From Brumimicrobium sp041655765 (lineage in GTDB: Bacteria > Bacteroidota > Bacteroidia > Flavobacteriales_D > Crocinitomicaceae), in assembly GCA_041655765.1 (NCBI GenBank), contig JBBAEU010000006.1, positions 1 through 64,000 on the forward strand: a DNA stretch of 64,000 bases. Reading direction: 5' to 3'. How positions within the stretch are numbered: the stretch's first letter is position 1; the number at the start of each line of letters is the position of its first letter. Both the position numbers and the translations under genes were made by a program. Positions 25,236 through 34,555 of this stretch are shown piece after piece. The notes under the pieces are model-generated. The model was not told where the DNA came from, did no database searches, and was given only the letters and a program-made list of their open reading frames with translations.

Positions 25236-25799
25236 CTAATTAATTTTTTTACCTTTCACTCTCCCGATAGTAAGTCCTAAATAGTGATAACCTAACCCTA
25301 ACTTCTCCATCAAGCCAGCATGAGATCTTCTATAAGAATATTCAAATCCAATGCTAAAGCGATTAATGTTATATTTTATTTGCGGATAAACACCATAGGT
25401 GAATTCCAATTTAGGATATAATGCATCTTCTGTACTCATCACTAATCCAGCATTTAGCATTACATCTATCGAGCTTTTTTCATTGAGATCAAAATGAGCG
25501 CCGAAACCGACTTGTGCAGGAGCCAACAGTAAACCATAATTATGAATTCCAATTTTCGTCCAAGTTAACCGGAAGAAACCAGTAGTCTGATTTTTTTGTC
25601 CTAACTTCCAATAATTACCAATCTCAAATTGAACACCAACCACTTCTGCTTCTGTATATGTTCCATGAGTTTTTAATAAAGTAGAAGGAACGATATTCCA
25701 AAATAACCGTCTTAATCCCAGTGTGTCTTCAAGTTGACTGTGTGCTATGATAGCTTGACTAAGTAGAAGTAAAACAAGTGTAATTTTTAGGTATTTCAT
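25236..25799 (-). CDS. Exported protein with beta-barrel look, function unknown
   Basis: A 187-residue protein with a signal peptide (MKYLKITLVLLLLSQAIIAH, cut near HSQ). The mature part alternates polar and hydrophobic residues in 9-11-residue strands (VQFEIGNYWKLG, FFRLTWTKIGI, FSIGFEYSYRRS, YHYLGLTIGRV), suggesting a small outer-membrane barrel of eight strands. The start at 25799 begins the signal; 25814 would add five residues. I do not recognise a named family. It lies outside the restriction island's logic. Confidence 0.6.
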   Translation of the reverse strand: MKYLKITLVLLLLSQAIIAHSQLEDTLGLRRLFWNIVPSTLLKTHGTYTEAEVVGVQFEIGNYWKLGQKNQTTGFFRLTWTKIGIHNYGLLLAPAQVGFGAHFDLNEKSSIDVMLNAGLVMSTEDALYPKLEFTYGVYPQIKYNINRFSIGFEYSYRRSHAGLMEKLGLGYHYLGLTIGRVKGKKIN

Positions 25800-25971
25800 G
25801 ATGAGGAGCATCAAGTTTCTATTCCAAATATAGAGTCTTACATCCTATAAGCAAAAAAATTAACACATTAATTATGTCGATAAAATTTAAAACACAAGCA
25901 AATTGAATGCTATTAAAAACATAAAAGAAAAAAAAACATCTCGATTTAAGAAAGCAACAGAACAGGGAGTT

Positions 25972-26856
25972 TTACAACTGACCGTCAGAATGATATTTTC
26001 CTTCTTTGTAAACTTCTACTTTATAAAGTAATCCATCTTCATCGTAGATGTATAGACGACCGTCATATAGCATTCCATTTTTAAACTCTCCCTCCATCCA
26101 AATTTCTTTGTTTGAGTTAAAAATCTTATTATAGCTATTCGGTTTAAACTCTGAATTCGTGTTTGGTTTTGGTGGAAGTTTTACTTGCCTATCTTTTGGT
26201 GATACAACCTTCACTTCTTCGTTTACACGTTCAATTTCTCCTGTGGAGCTTATAATTCTGCCATTTTCTCCATACATAATTTCCTCTTTGATATCGCCAT
26301 TAGGCCAATATCGAATTGCTTTTCCAACAGGAATGCCATTTTCTGCTTGATAACTAAACTCTAGTTGACCGTTATCATAATAATATTTTACAAGACCAGA
26401 TTCTCTTCCAGTGTCGTTTAAGACTGATTCATAAATTAATTGCCCTTCTTCATTAAAGCGAGCTAAAGAATCAACATAATTTCTTTTGCTATAAGTTCCC
26501 CTTTCTTTTACTTTTCCATTCGGGTGATATTTTATAAAACTACCATTCGGCCTACTGTTAACAAAGTCGCCCTCTGTTCTTTTAGTCTTGCCGTCAGCAA
26601 AGTACATAATCCATCTTCCCTCTTTTCTATCATCAATAAATGGACCTTCAGATATTTTTCCATTGTCAGGGTATCCCTTCTCAGGTTGATCTTTACCGAA
26701 ATATATCCACAAACCTTGTTTTTGACCAAACTGATCGGTTTGATTTATCAACGTATCTGGTTGTTTAATTTCTAATGGAGTAGAAATATTAGCAACTACG
26801 TGAGTTGATAACATAATAGATACAAACGATAATATTATATAGTTGAATAATTTCAT
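25972..26856 (-). CDS. MORN-like repeat protein (YwqK family), exported
   Basis: A 294-residue protein with a signal peptide (MKLFNYIILSFVSIMLSTHV) and repeats of the MORN-2/YwqK type: GLWIYFGKDQPEKGYPDNGK, then EGRWIMYFADGKTKRTEGDF, GSFIKYHPNGKVKERGTYS, GLVKYYYDNGQLEFSYQ and GKAIRYWPNGDIKEE. Each repeat is a short beta hairpin of about 23 residues. Database names call the family an antitoxin, but in Bacteroidota these are usually exported proteins with no toxin partner, and none is seen here. Function unknown. Confidence 0.75.
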   Translation of the reverse strand: MKLFNYIILSFVSIMLSTHVVANISTPLEIKQPDTLINQTDQFGQKQGLWIYFGKDQPEKGYPDNGKISEGPFIDDRKEGRWIMYFADGKTKRTEGDFVNSRPNGSFIKYHPNGKVKERGTYSKRNYVDSLARFNEEGQLIYESVLNDTGRESGLVKYYYDNGQLEFSYQAENGIPVGKAIRYWPNGDIKEEIMYGENGRIISSTGEIERVNEEVKVVSPKDRQVKLPPKPNTNSEFKPNSYNKIFNSNKEIWMEGEFKNGMLYDGRLYIYDEDGLLYKVEVYKEGKYHSDGQL

Positions 26857-27014
26857 GCAATGTATAATTTCATGTAATGTTTTCTTTAGCATCCTAAATT
26901 TAACAAAGAATATTAACATAACAATACAAAATAACAAAAATTTATCTAAAGTTCAAATATTCAGGTGCTAAAAATCGACTAAATCGACAAAATAATAGAT
27001 GAGTTACTCTTTTT

Positions 27015-27971
27015 TTATGATTTAAAGTACTTTTTAGGCTCCACATTTTCAAGCATAATGTCCACAGTGTTAGATAGATTGAATTTATTTTCCCAATTCC
27101 AATCTTCTTTTGCCCTCGTGTCGTCGATAGATTGAGGCCAAGAATCTGCTATGGCTTGTCTCTCATCAGGATTATATTTCATTTCAAAATTTGGGATTCT
27201 CAATTTTATTGCAGCTGCCAATTCTTTTGGTGTAAAACTAATTCCTCCAAGGTTATAAGAGGTTCTAATTTTAATGTTTTCAGCTGGTGCCTCCATGAGT
27301 TCTACAGTAGCACGAATCGCATCATCCATAAACATCATTGGTAATGCAGTGTCCTCAGAAAGAAAAGCGGTGTAGGTTTGATTTTGTTTGGCATGATAAA
27401 AAATATCTACTGCATAATCTGTCGTGCCTCCTCCGGGCAACGTTTTATATGAAATTAAACCCGGATACCGAATACTTCTTACATCAACTCCATAGTTGTT
27501 AAAATAATATTCACACCATTGTTCACCAGTTTTTTTAGATATCCCATAAACCGTTGTCGGCTCCATGATGGTATGCTGTGGCGTGTTTACTTTCGGCGTT
27601 GTAGGTCCAAAAGCAGCAATTGAGCTTGGCCAAAAAACTTTTTTAATATACCCCTCCTTTGCCAAATTTAACACATTAAAAAGTCCATTCATATTTAATT
27701 CCCACGCAAACATCGGGTTCTTCTCTGCTGTTACAGATAAAAGAGCAGCAAGCAAGTAAACCTCATTTATCTTATGTCGATCGATAATAGATTTTAGACG
27801 ATCTTTATCCAAAACATCGAGTGATTCATAATTTGAATGTATTAGTTGTTCTGGACATTCCTCTTTTAAGTCTGAAGCAATTACAGCATCCCTGCCAAAT
27901 TTGTTCTCTAAATATAAAACCAGCTCATTACCGATTTGTCCTGCTGCACCGATGACTAAAATCTTTCTCAT
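27015..27971 (-). CDS. L-threonine 3-dehydrogenase, epimerase (SDR) type
   Basis: A 318-residue NAD-dependent enzyme of the extended SDR fold. GAAGQIGNELVLYL (8-21) binds NAD, and the active site is PSSIAAFG plus YGISKKTGE (Tyr-x3-Lys). The sequence LLAALLSVTAEKNPMFAWEL and the C-terminal DERQAIADSWPQSIDD match the Bacteroidota threonine dehydrogenase group, which oxidises threonine to 2-amino-3-ketobutyrate. The partner gene kbl is not in the window. An epimerase acting on nucleotide sugars is less likely given the C-terminal match. Confidence 0.85.
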   Translation of the reverse strand: MRKILVIGAAGQIGNELVLYLENKFGRDAVIASDLKEECPEQLIHSNYESLDVLDKDRLKSIIDRHKINEVYLLAALLSVTAEKNPMFAWELNMNGLFNVLNLAKEGYIKKVFWPSSIAAFGPTTPKVNTPQHTIMEPTTVYGISKKTGEQWCEYYFNNYGVDVRSIRYPGLISYKTLPGGGTTDYAVDIFYHAKQNQTYTAFLSEDTALPMMFMDDAIRATVELMEAPAENIKIRTSYNLGGISFTPKELAAAIKLRIPNFEMKYNPDERQAIADSWPQSIDDTRAKEDWNWENKFNLSNTVDIMLENVEPKKYFKS

Positions 27972-28104
27972 ATTTTATAGAAATTAATGTTGCGAAATTA
28001 GTTATTTGCTTATAATTAAGAGCCATTTTAAGCAATATTTTTTTGACTCAGACGAGAATCTAAATTAACTAACAAATATTCTTTATACTGTCATCATTTT
28101 TTTA

Positions 28105-28112
28105 TATATTTG
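28105..28112 (+). promoter_or_regulatory. -7 element of the hmgA-hppD operon
   Basis: TATATTTG, 153 bases before hmgA. The bases overlapping and following it, TGTTCAGCT (28111-28119), are repeated inverted as AGCTGAACA at 28211-28219, a possible operator or leader structure. A 20-codon frame (28140-28202, MIYVYRLNRIKETFIETKLE) lies between and could be a leader peptide. Confidence 0.35.
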
Positions 28113-28265
28113 TTCAGCTAAAATTAAATTATTTACAAGATGATATATGTTTATCGTTTAAATAGAATCAAAGAAACTTTTATTGAAACAAAACTGGAGT
28201 GAATGTACTAAGCTGAACATCTATCACAAGTTTAATTAACAAAAAAACAACATTAAATTTATATT

Positions 28266-29429
28266 ATGCCAATTTATCATAAAATGGGGAAAATCCCACC
28301 AAAAAGACATACTCAATTCAGAAAAGATAGTGGAGAGCTTTACTACGAAGAGTTGTTTTGTACAGCAGGGTTTTCTGGGATGTACACAAATATGTACCAT
28401 ATTCATAGACCTACGATGATTAAATCGTATGGAGAACGTTATTCTGTTGCACCTAAAATTGTAGATGCAAATAATGTAAAACCATACCACCTAAAAGGAT
28501 TGGAAGTTCCTCCTTCAGATGACTTTATAGCGTCTCGGAAAATTGTTTTTGCAAATGCTAAGACCTATGTCATTCTTGCTGCACCAGCATTTAAAAAGAT
28601 GGAATATTTCTACAAAAATACAGAAGCAGATGAGCTGATTTTTATCCATAAAGGAGAGGGGAAGTTAAGAACTTTCTTGGGCAATATTGATTTTGTAGAA
28701 GGAGATTATTTGGTGATTCCTAGGGGAACAATTTATAAGATTGAATTCAATTCAGACAAGGGCAACCGATTGTTTATGGTAGAATCGAGAGATGCAATCT
28801 TAACGCCAAAACGTTACAGAAATTATTTTGGACAACTGTTGGAACATTCGCCTTTTTGCGAACGTGATTATAAATTGCCAACAGAGTTGGAATCGCACGA
28901 TGAAGAGGGAGAGTTTTTGATGAAAACAAAGAAAAATGATGAAATTATTGACGTTGTTTTTGCATCTCATCCATTCGACGTAGTTGGTTATGACGGATAT
29001 AACTTTCCTTGGGCAATGAATATCAAAGATTTTGAACCAATCACAGGTCGTATTCACATGCCGCCGACAATTCATCAACATTTTGAGACAGAATCCTCTG
29101 TGATTTGTTCATTTGTACCCCGTTTATTCGATTACCATCCTTTGTCGATTCCAGCACCGTACAACCATTCAAATATTGATTCGGATGAATTGCTGTATTA
29201 TGTAGATGGTAAGTTTATGTCAAGACCAGAAGTTCAACCAGGACATATTACTTTACATCCTGCTGGATTTACACATGGTCCTCAACCTGGTGCTGCTGAA
29301 GCAAGTATTGGTAAAAAAGGAACAGAAGAGTATGCCGTTATGGTCGATACATTTTCTCCTTTGGGTGTAACTGAGGAAGCAATGAAGTTATCAAATCCAG
29401 ATTATTTTAAATCGTGGTTAAAGAAATAG
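28266..29429 (+). CDS. hmgA: Homogentisate 1,2-dioxygenase
   Basis: An iron(II) dioxygenase that opens homogentisate to maleylacetoacetate in tyrosine breakdown. The 387-residue form is shorter than the 430-450 of human and Pseudomonas enzymes but usual in Bacteroidota. Visible cupin blocks are FIHKGEGKLRTFLGNIDFVE, then GDYLVIPRGTIYKIEF. The iron-site region includes MPPTIHQHFET, then HPAGFTHGPQPGA. It is followed by hppD 29 bases downstream, so consecutive steps of one pathway are co-transcribed in reverse order. Confidence 0.93.
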   Translation: MPIYHKMGKIPPKRHTQFRKDSGELYYEELFCTAGFSGMYTNMYHIHRPTMIKSYGERYSVAPKIVDANNVKPYHLKGLEVPPSDDFIASRKIVFANAKTYVILAAPAFKKMEYFYKNTEADELIFIHKGEGKLRTFLGNIDFVEGDYLVIPRGTIYKIEFNSDKGNRLFMVESRDAILTPKRYRNYFGQLLEHSPFCERDYKLPTELESHDEEGEFLMKTKKNDEIIDVVFASHPFDVVGYDGYNFPWAMNIKDFEPITGRIHMPPTIHQHFETESSVICSFVPRLFDYHPLSIPAPYNHSNIDSDELLYYVDGKFMSRPEVQPGHITLHPAGFTHGPQPGAAEASIGKKGTEEYAVMVDTFSPLGVTEEAMKLSNPDYFKSWLKK

Positions 29430-29458
29430 ATTAATTTAGAAATAGAAAAATTGAAGTT

Positions 29459-30619
29459 ATGGGAAAAGAATTTAAGAATATTGGAGATACATTAGAAAAA
29501 CACTTCGAAAATGCGGGAGATTTCTTGCCAATTATGGGAACAGATTATACTGAGTTGTATGTGGGAAACGCAAAACAAGCAGCTCATTATTATAAAACTA
29601 CAATGGGATTCCAGTCGTTGGCTTATGCAGGATTGGAAACAGGAGTGAGAGACAGAACATCTTATGTTTTGGTGCAAGATAAAATTCGCTTGGTATTAAC
29701 TTCTCCGCTTAATAGTGATTCGCCAATTGGTGAACATATTAAAAAACATGGAGACGGAGTAAAAGTGTTGGCTTTATGGGTTGAGGACGCAAAAAGTGCA
29801 TGGGAAGAAACGACCAAAAGAGGAGCAAAATCTTATATGGAACCAACTGTTGAGAAAGATGAGTTTGGTGAAGTTATTCGATCTGGAATTTATACTTATG
29901 GAGAAACCATCCACATGTTTGTTGAACGGAAAAATTATAATGGAGCTTTTCTTCCAGGCTATAAAAAATGGGAATCTGAATACAATCCTACTCCAACAGG
30001 TCTAAAATACATTGATCATACAGTTGGAAATGTTGGTTGGAACGAAATGAATACTTGGGTAAAATGGTATGAGGATGTAATGGGGTTTGTAAACTTTTTA
30101 TCATTCGATGATAAACAAATTAACACCGAATATTCTGCTTTAATGTCAAAAGTAATGTCAAACGGCAATGGAAGAATTAAGTTTCCTATCAATGAGCCAG
30201 CAGAAGGGAAGAAAAAATCTCAAATTGAAGAATATTTAGAGTTTTATGAAGGACCAGGCGTGCAACACTTGGCTGTGGCAACCGACGACATTATCTCTAC
30301 TGTAATTGAGATGCGAAAAAGAGGTGTTGAATTCCTTTCTGCACCGCCAGAAGCATATTATGAAATGGCTCCAAAAAGATTGCTCGAATTTAATCATGAG
30401 CTAAGAGAAGATATAGAAAGGTTACAGAAATTGGGTATCCTAATTGATGCTGACGAAGATGGATATCTATTACAAATCTTTACAAAACCACTTCAAGATC
30501 GTCCAACTTTATTTTTTGAAGTTATTCAAAGAATGGGAGCAAAAGGATTTGGAGCGGGTAACTTTAAAGCGTTGTTTGAATCAATAGAAAGAGAACAAGA
30601 GCTGAGAGGAAATCTATAA
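29459..30619 (+). CDS. hppD: 4-hydroxyphenylpyruvate dioxygenase
   Basis: Converts 4-hydroxyphenylpyruvate to homogentisate, the substrate of the upstream gene product. The 386-residue protein has two glyoxalase-fold (VOC) domains, about residues 20-165 and 175-360. The iron ligands are expected in YIDHTVGNV (second-domain His), GVQHLAVATDD and the final LFFEVIQR (Glu). The C-terminal gate helix follows (GAGNFKALFESIEREQ). With hmgA it leads to fumarate and acetoacetate; fumarylacetoacetase is not in the window. Confidence 0.95.
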   Translation: MGKEFKNIGDTLEKHFENAGDFLPIMGTDYTELYVGNAKQAAHYYKTTMGFQSLAYAGLETGVRDRTSYVLVQDKIRLVLTSPLNSDSPIGEHIKKHGDGVKVLALWVEDAKSAWEETTKRGAKSYMEPTVEKDEFGEVIRSGIYTYGETIHMFVERKNYNGAFLPGYKKWESEYNPTPTGLKYIDHTVGNVGWNEMNTWVKWYEDVMGFVNFLSFDDKQINTEYSALMSKVMSNGNGRIKFPINEPAEGKKKSQIEEYLEFYEGPGVQHLAVATDDIISTVIEMRKRGVEFLSAPPEAYYEMAPKRLLEFNHELREDIERLQKLGILIDADEDGYLLQIFTKPLQDRPTLFFEVIQRMGAKGFGAGNFKALFESIEREQELRGNL

Positions 30620-30643
30620 TCAACAAAGTTGATATTTAAAAAG

Positions 30644-30680
30644 AGAGTGTCACTAAAATTTGTCTTTGGCACTCTTTTTT
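30644..30680 (+). terminator. Terminator of the hmgA-hppD operon
   Basis: AGAGTGTC (30644-30651) pairs with GGCACTCT (30668-30675) with one T-G pair, around a 16-base loop, followed by a run of six T and more T-rich sequence. Confidence 0.75.
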
Positions 30681-30718
30681 CTTTTTTTCGTAGTTTTATA
30701 CATTAAAAATAAAAAACC

Positions 30719-31420
30719 ATGGCATCATTTAATTCTCATTCTTCTATTGTTACACGTTTAAAATTGTTGAGTGATAAATTAGCTTCGTCCGCTTTGACAG
30801 AAGCTGAATTAGACGAATTTGAAAGATTATCTTCTGAACTTTATAAAAGAGCGGTTGTCTTAAATTATAAGGCCAAAGAAGAGGTATTTAAAAAACTTAA
30901 TACTGAAAAAACAAAGGTTGAGGAGGAGGTTATTGAGGAAGAAAAGGTGATAGAAGAACCTGCGGATACGAAGGAGGATGTCGATACCTTGGCGTTTGAT
31001 TTTTCAGACGATTTCGTAGAAGATACTCCTTCTCATAAAGCTGAAAATCAGTCAAAAGATGAGGTTAAAGAATCGTTTGTTGTTCAAGATGAGCAACCTG
31101 AAAATTCAGATTTATTAAGCGAATTTAATCAACATTTCATGAAGGCTGTTAAAATGGCTAGAACAGATAAGTTGGCGAATTCAAAGATAAACACCTTAAA
31201 AGGTGCTTTCGGATTAAATGATAGATTGTTGTTTATTAACGAATTGTTTGACGGTAGCGCAGATGAATTTAATAAAACGATTGAATTATTAGACGAGCAA
31301 AGTAATTCGGAAGAAGCACTTTTAAAATTAAGTAAAATTGCAGTTGAAAAAAACTGGCAAAAAGAAGCAGTGTCAGTTGATGAATTTGCGCACTTGGTAA
31401 TTAGAAGATATGTGGAGTAA
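30719..31420 (+). CDS. Conserved Bacteroidota protein of unknown function
   Basis: A 233-residue cytoplasmic protein. The N-terminal 65 residues are helical, the middle (65-135) is a low-complexity acidic stretch (many EEV, EEK and DD runs), and the C-terminal 100 residues form a compact helical domain (INTLKGAFGLNDRLLFINEL, then FDGSADEFNKTIELLDEQ). The C-terminal domain looks conserved across Bacteroidota in my recollection; no function is known to me. Its end overlaps the start of the peptidase gene by 11 bases. Confidence 0.7.
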   Translation: MASFNSHSSIVTRLKLLSDKLASSALTEAELDEFERLSSELYKRAVVLNYKAKEEVFKKLNTEKTKVEEEVIEEEKVIEEPADTKEDVDTLAFDFSDDFVEDTPSHKAENQSKDEVKESFVVQDEQPENSDLLSEFNQHFMKAVKMARTDKLANSKINTLKGAFGLNDRLLFINELFDGSADEFNKTIELLDEQSNSEEALLKLSKIAVEKNWQKEAVSVDEFAHLVIRRYVE

Positions 31421-32693
31421 GATTTTTGTTTTATTTTTTGGAATCTCTTTCTTCCATTTCACTTTTTCTCAAGTTGAAAATGCAAGAAAAATAACAGAGA
31501 CTTTATGTAGCGATACACTTTATGGAAGAGGATATGTCAACCAAGGAGTGAATAAAGCAGCCAATTTCATTAAAAATGAATATAAAAAGGTGGGTTTATC
31601 TCCCTTTTTTGGAGATACTTCATATTTCCAATTTTTTACTTTTGATGTAAATTCTTTCCCCGGGAAAATTGAAGTTAAAGACAAAGAAAAAACATACAAA
31701 CCAGGCATTGATTATTTGATAAATCAATATTCTGGATCTTATTCAGGTCAATTAAAGTTATATGAACTAGATAGCATTACCATTTTTAATTTAAAACAAA
31801 ACCTTCAGCATATAGTTGATATTGTTCAAAACGGTGAAAGCAACAGTTTTTTAATTGATTTAACAGCTTTCTCTTCCAAAAATCATCAAAAAATCAGCCA
31901 GATTGGATATGAATTGGCGAATTTAGTGCCGGTGGTTTTACTTTCTGATGATAAATTAATTTGGTCGGTGGCTCGTCAGCAACTTCCTTTTCCGATTATA
32001 ACTTTCAAAAAAGAGATTTTTACAAATAATCACCTCAGTGTTACTGTTGAAGCCGAATTATTGGAGGGTTTTGAAAGTAAAAATGTCGTTGGATACGTTC
32101 CTGCAAAAAAAAATCCACACAAAGCAAAATCAATTGTGTTTACGGCTCATTATGATCACTTAGGAATGATGGGGACATCTCCTTCACCAACTCTTTTTCC
32201 AGGTGGAAATGACAATGCGAGTGGAACGACAATGTTGATTTCTTTGGCGGAGTATTTTGCTAAAAATCCGAGTAAATACAACATCATATTTATGGCTTTT
32301 GCGGGAGAAGAAGCAGGACTTTTGGGCTCAAAATATTTCGTTGAAAGTAAAGAACTGGAATTATCTCAAATTGAATTTTTGATTAATTTAGATATCATGG
32401 GAAGTGGGGAAGATGGAGTTGCTATTGTTAACGGACAAATATTTCAGAAGCATTTTGAGGAATTGTCCAAAATCAACGATAAAAATGGCTATTTAAAAGA
32501 TATAAAAGCACGAGGAGAAGCTGCAAATAGTGACCATTGGTATTTTTATGAAGCAGGAGTTCCTTCAATTTTTATCTATACAATTGGTTTAAATAAAAAT
32601 TATCATGATGTTGATGATACTTATGAAGCGTTGTCATTTGCCGCATACAATAACATTGTTCAGTTACTGATTGATTTCGTAAAAACGTTTTAA
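31410..32693 (+). CDS. M28-family metallopeptidase, exported
   Basis: A 427-residue aminopeptidase with signal peptide (MWSKIFVLFFGISFFHFTFS). A PA-like insert lies in the first half. The di-zinc site reads FTAHYDHLG (His, Asp), GGNDNASGTT (Asp), AGEEAGLLGS (Glu-Glu), INLDIMG (Asp) and YHDVDDTYE (His), all present, so it should be active. Exported M28 enzymes trim N-terminal residues from peptides in the periplasm or outside. The start is fixed by the signal peptide and overlaps the upstream gene. Confidence 0.92.
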   Translation: MWSKIFVLFFGISFFHFTFSQVENARKITETLCSDTLYGRGYVNQGVNKAANFIKNEYKKVGLSPFFGDTSYFQFFTFDVNSFPGKIEVKDKEKTYKPGIDYLINQYSGSYSGQLKLYELDSITIFNLKQNLQHIVDIVQNGESNSFLIDLTAFSSKNHQKISQIGYELANLVPVVLLSDDKLIWSVARQQLPFPIITFKKEIFTNNHLSVTVEAELLEGFESKNVVGYVPAKKNPHKAKSIVFTAHYDHLGMMGTSPSPTLFPGGNDNASGTTMLISLAEYFAKNPSKYNIIFMAFAGEEAGLLGSKYFVESKELELSQIEFLINLDIMGSGEDGVAIVNGQIFQKHFEELSKINDKNGYLKDIKARGEAANSDHWYFYEAGVPSIFIYTIGLNKNYHDVDDTYEALSFAAYNNIVQLLIDFVKTF

Positions 32694-32697
32694 GTTG

Positions 32698-33582
32698 TTA
32701 TCTAAATTGATAGAAAAATCCCAGTTTATAAAACGAAAATCGCTTTAATGAAGGGTTTTTAGAAGAAATAAGATGCTTTTCAAGTGATTTTTTAGTTAAA
32801 CCAAAACAAAATTTCACAAAAGGTTTTAATCCCAATCGTTTTAATCTCTTTGCAACACGTAGTAATGTGATGTGTTCTTCCAGTTTCTGAATATCATCAT
32901 AAAACGCAAGAATTTGATGTAAACTTTTTATTCCATCTCGGGTTTTTTGTAGAAAATCTGCATTTGTTTCAATGTCTCCGTTAATCACAGGGTTTTCAAT
33001 GTGTTGAATCGAAATATTTTGTTTTTCAAGTTCAATCCCATAAAGGGTATCTTCATGACCATATTGTGTAATTCTTTCATCAAAAGGGAAACTCTCGAAC
33101 AATGACTTTTGAATAACAAAATTGTTTGTCATAAAAGATGAATTGGGCGATTTTCGCCGTTCTTCTACAGATTTAGATTCAAATTGAAGTCCGTATTTCC
33201 ACCTCAATTTTCTATCAGCCTCTTTTAACTCTTCAGGATATAATCTGCCACCACAAATAACAAGTGGGTCTTCAGTAAGATAATCTGTATATTTCTTTAA
33301 AAAGTCTTTTTGATGAATGATTGCATCACAATCTAAAAATAACAAATAATCTTTGGTTGCATATTGTAGAAATAGATTTCTAATTTTTGAACGACCCACA
33401 TTCTCTTTCAGCTGGATATATCTTATTTTTTCAGCTTTTAGGTTGCTATTTTTTTCTTGAAAATGAATTTCTGACGCATCATCGATGAGTATTAATTCAA
33501 ATTCTCTATCCATCTGAGACAGTAGTTCATAAACCAAGTTCTGAACGTCAAAATTGTATATAGGGATACAAATACTCAGCAA
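32698..33582 (-). CDS. Glycosyltransferase family 2
   Basis: A 294-residue GT-A fold enzyme. The N-terminus is LSICIPIYNFDVQNLVYELL; the nucleotide-sugar Asp follows at ELILIDDAS and the metal-binding DxD-like motif is FLDCDAIIH. NFVIQKSLFESFPFDERITQ, then YGHEDTLYGIELE fits the acceptor and catalytic-base region. Donor and acceptor are not determinable. It is alone, upstream of folD on the same strand by 25 bases, so may be in one transcript with it. Confidence 0.9.
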   Translation of the reverse strand: MLSICIPIYNFDVQNLVYELLSQMDREFELILIDDASEIHFQEKNSNLKAEKIRYIQLKENVGRSKIRNLFLQYATKDYLLFLDCDAIIHQKDFLKKYTDYLTEDPLVICGGRLYPEELKEADRKLRWKYGLQFESKSVEERRKSPNSSFMTNNFVIQKSLFESFPFDERITQYGHEDTLYGIELEKQNISIQHIENPVINGDIETNADFLQKTRDGIKSLHQILAFYDDIQKLEEHITLLRVAKRLKRLGLKPFVKFCFGLTKKSLEKHLISSKNPSLKRFSFYKLGFFYQFR

Positions 33583-33607
33583 GATAAAACAGTTTTATTC
33601 TGAAAAA

Positions 33608-34486
33608 TTATTTTCCATTTAACTCCATCGCTTTCAATGTGTTCATCATTAACGAAACGATTGTCATTGGACCAACTCCGCCTGGCACTGGCGTTATAAA
33701 TGAAGCTTTTTTAGCAACATTGTCAAAGTCAACATCTCCTGTAACGCGATATCCTTTCTTCGTAGAATCATCAGGCACACGTGTAATTCCAACATCGATA
33801 ACCACAGCACCCTCTTTTACCATATCTGCCTTTAGAAATTCAGGTTTACCGATTGCAGTTACAATGATATCGCCCTGCAAAGTGATTTCTTTTAGATTTT
33901 TAGTTTTTGAATGTGTCAGTGTAACCGTAGAGTTCCCTGGGAAAGTATTCCGCGCCATTAAGATACTCATTGGAGAACCAACAATGTGAGAACGACCAAC
34001 AATCACGCAGTGTTTACCTTCAGTCTCCACACCATACCTTCTCATTAATTCCATAATTCCGGCAGGAGTTGCAGGAAGAAAGCCAGGCAAATCTAACACC
34101 ATATTTCCCAAATTTGTAGGATGAAAACCATCTACATCTTTTTTTGGGTCTATGGCTAATGTTATTTTTTTATCATCAATATGTCTAGGCAAAGGAAGCT
34201 GGACAATGAATCCATCAATTTCATCGTCGTTATTCAACTCATGAACTTTTTCAATCAACTCTTCTTCAGAAATTGTTTCATCTAGATGAATTAAGGTACT
34301 TTCAAATCCAATTTCTTTGCAAGCTTTTACTTTTGCACCAACGTAAGTTAAAGAACCACCGTCGTTTCCCACTAAAACTGCGGCAAGATGAGGTATTTTT
34401 TTACCACTTTTTTTTCGTTCTGCAACAACTTCAGCTAGCTCTTCTTTTATAGTCAATGAAGTTTCTTTACCGTCTAATATCTGCAT
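33608..34486 (-). CDS. folD: Bifunctional methylene-THF dehydrogenase/cyclohydrolase FolD
   Basis: Interconverts 5,10-methylene- and 10-formyl-tetrahydrofolate with NADP. The 292-residue protein has YVGAKVKACKEIGFES with the catalytic Lys near residue 56, GFIVQLPLPRHI, KDVDGFHPTNLG, the NADP site VIVGRSHIVGSPMSILM and the C-terminal PVPGGVGPMTIVSLMMNT. All expected motifs are intact. Confidence 0.96.
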   Translation of the reverse strand: MQILDGKETSLTIKEELAEVVAERKKSGKKIPHLAAVLVGNDGGSLTYVGAKVKACKEIGFESTLIHLDETISEEELIEKVHELNNDDEIDGFIVQLPLPRHIDDKKITLAIDPKKDVDGFHPTNLGNMVLDLPGFLPATPAGIMELMRRYGVETEGKHCVIVGRSHIVGSPMSILMARNTFPGNSTVTLTHSKTKNLKEITLQGDIIVTAIGKPEFLKADMVKEGAVVIDVGITRVPDDSTKKGYRVTGDVDFDNVAKKASFITPVPGGVGPMTIVSLMMNTLKAMELNGK

Positions 34487-34555
34487 AGGGAGTATTTTTT
34501 TTACAAAATTACGATTTTAATGATGAAGGTAGTCAAAATTAGTGAGTGAATTTAG

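Noticed and set aside
25972..26856. Toxin-antitoxin locus at the MORN-repeat gene
   Set aside because: The antitoxin name comes from database annotation; no toxin-like partner is adjacent and the protein has an export signal.
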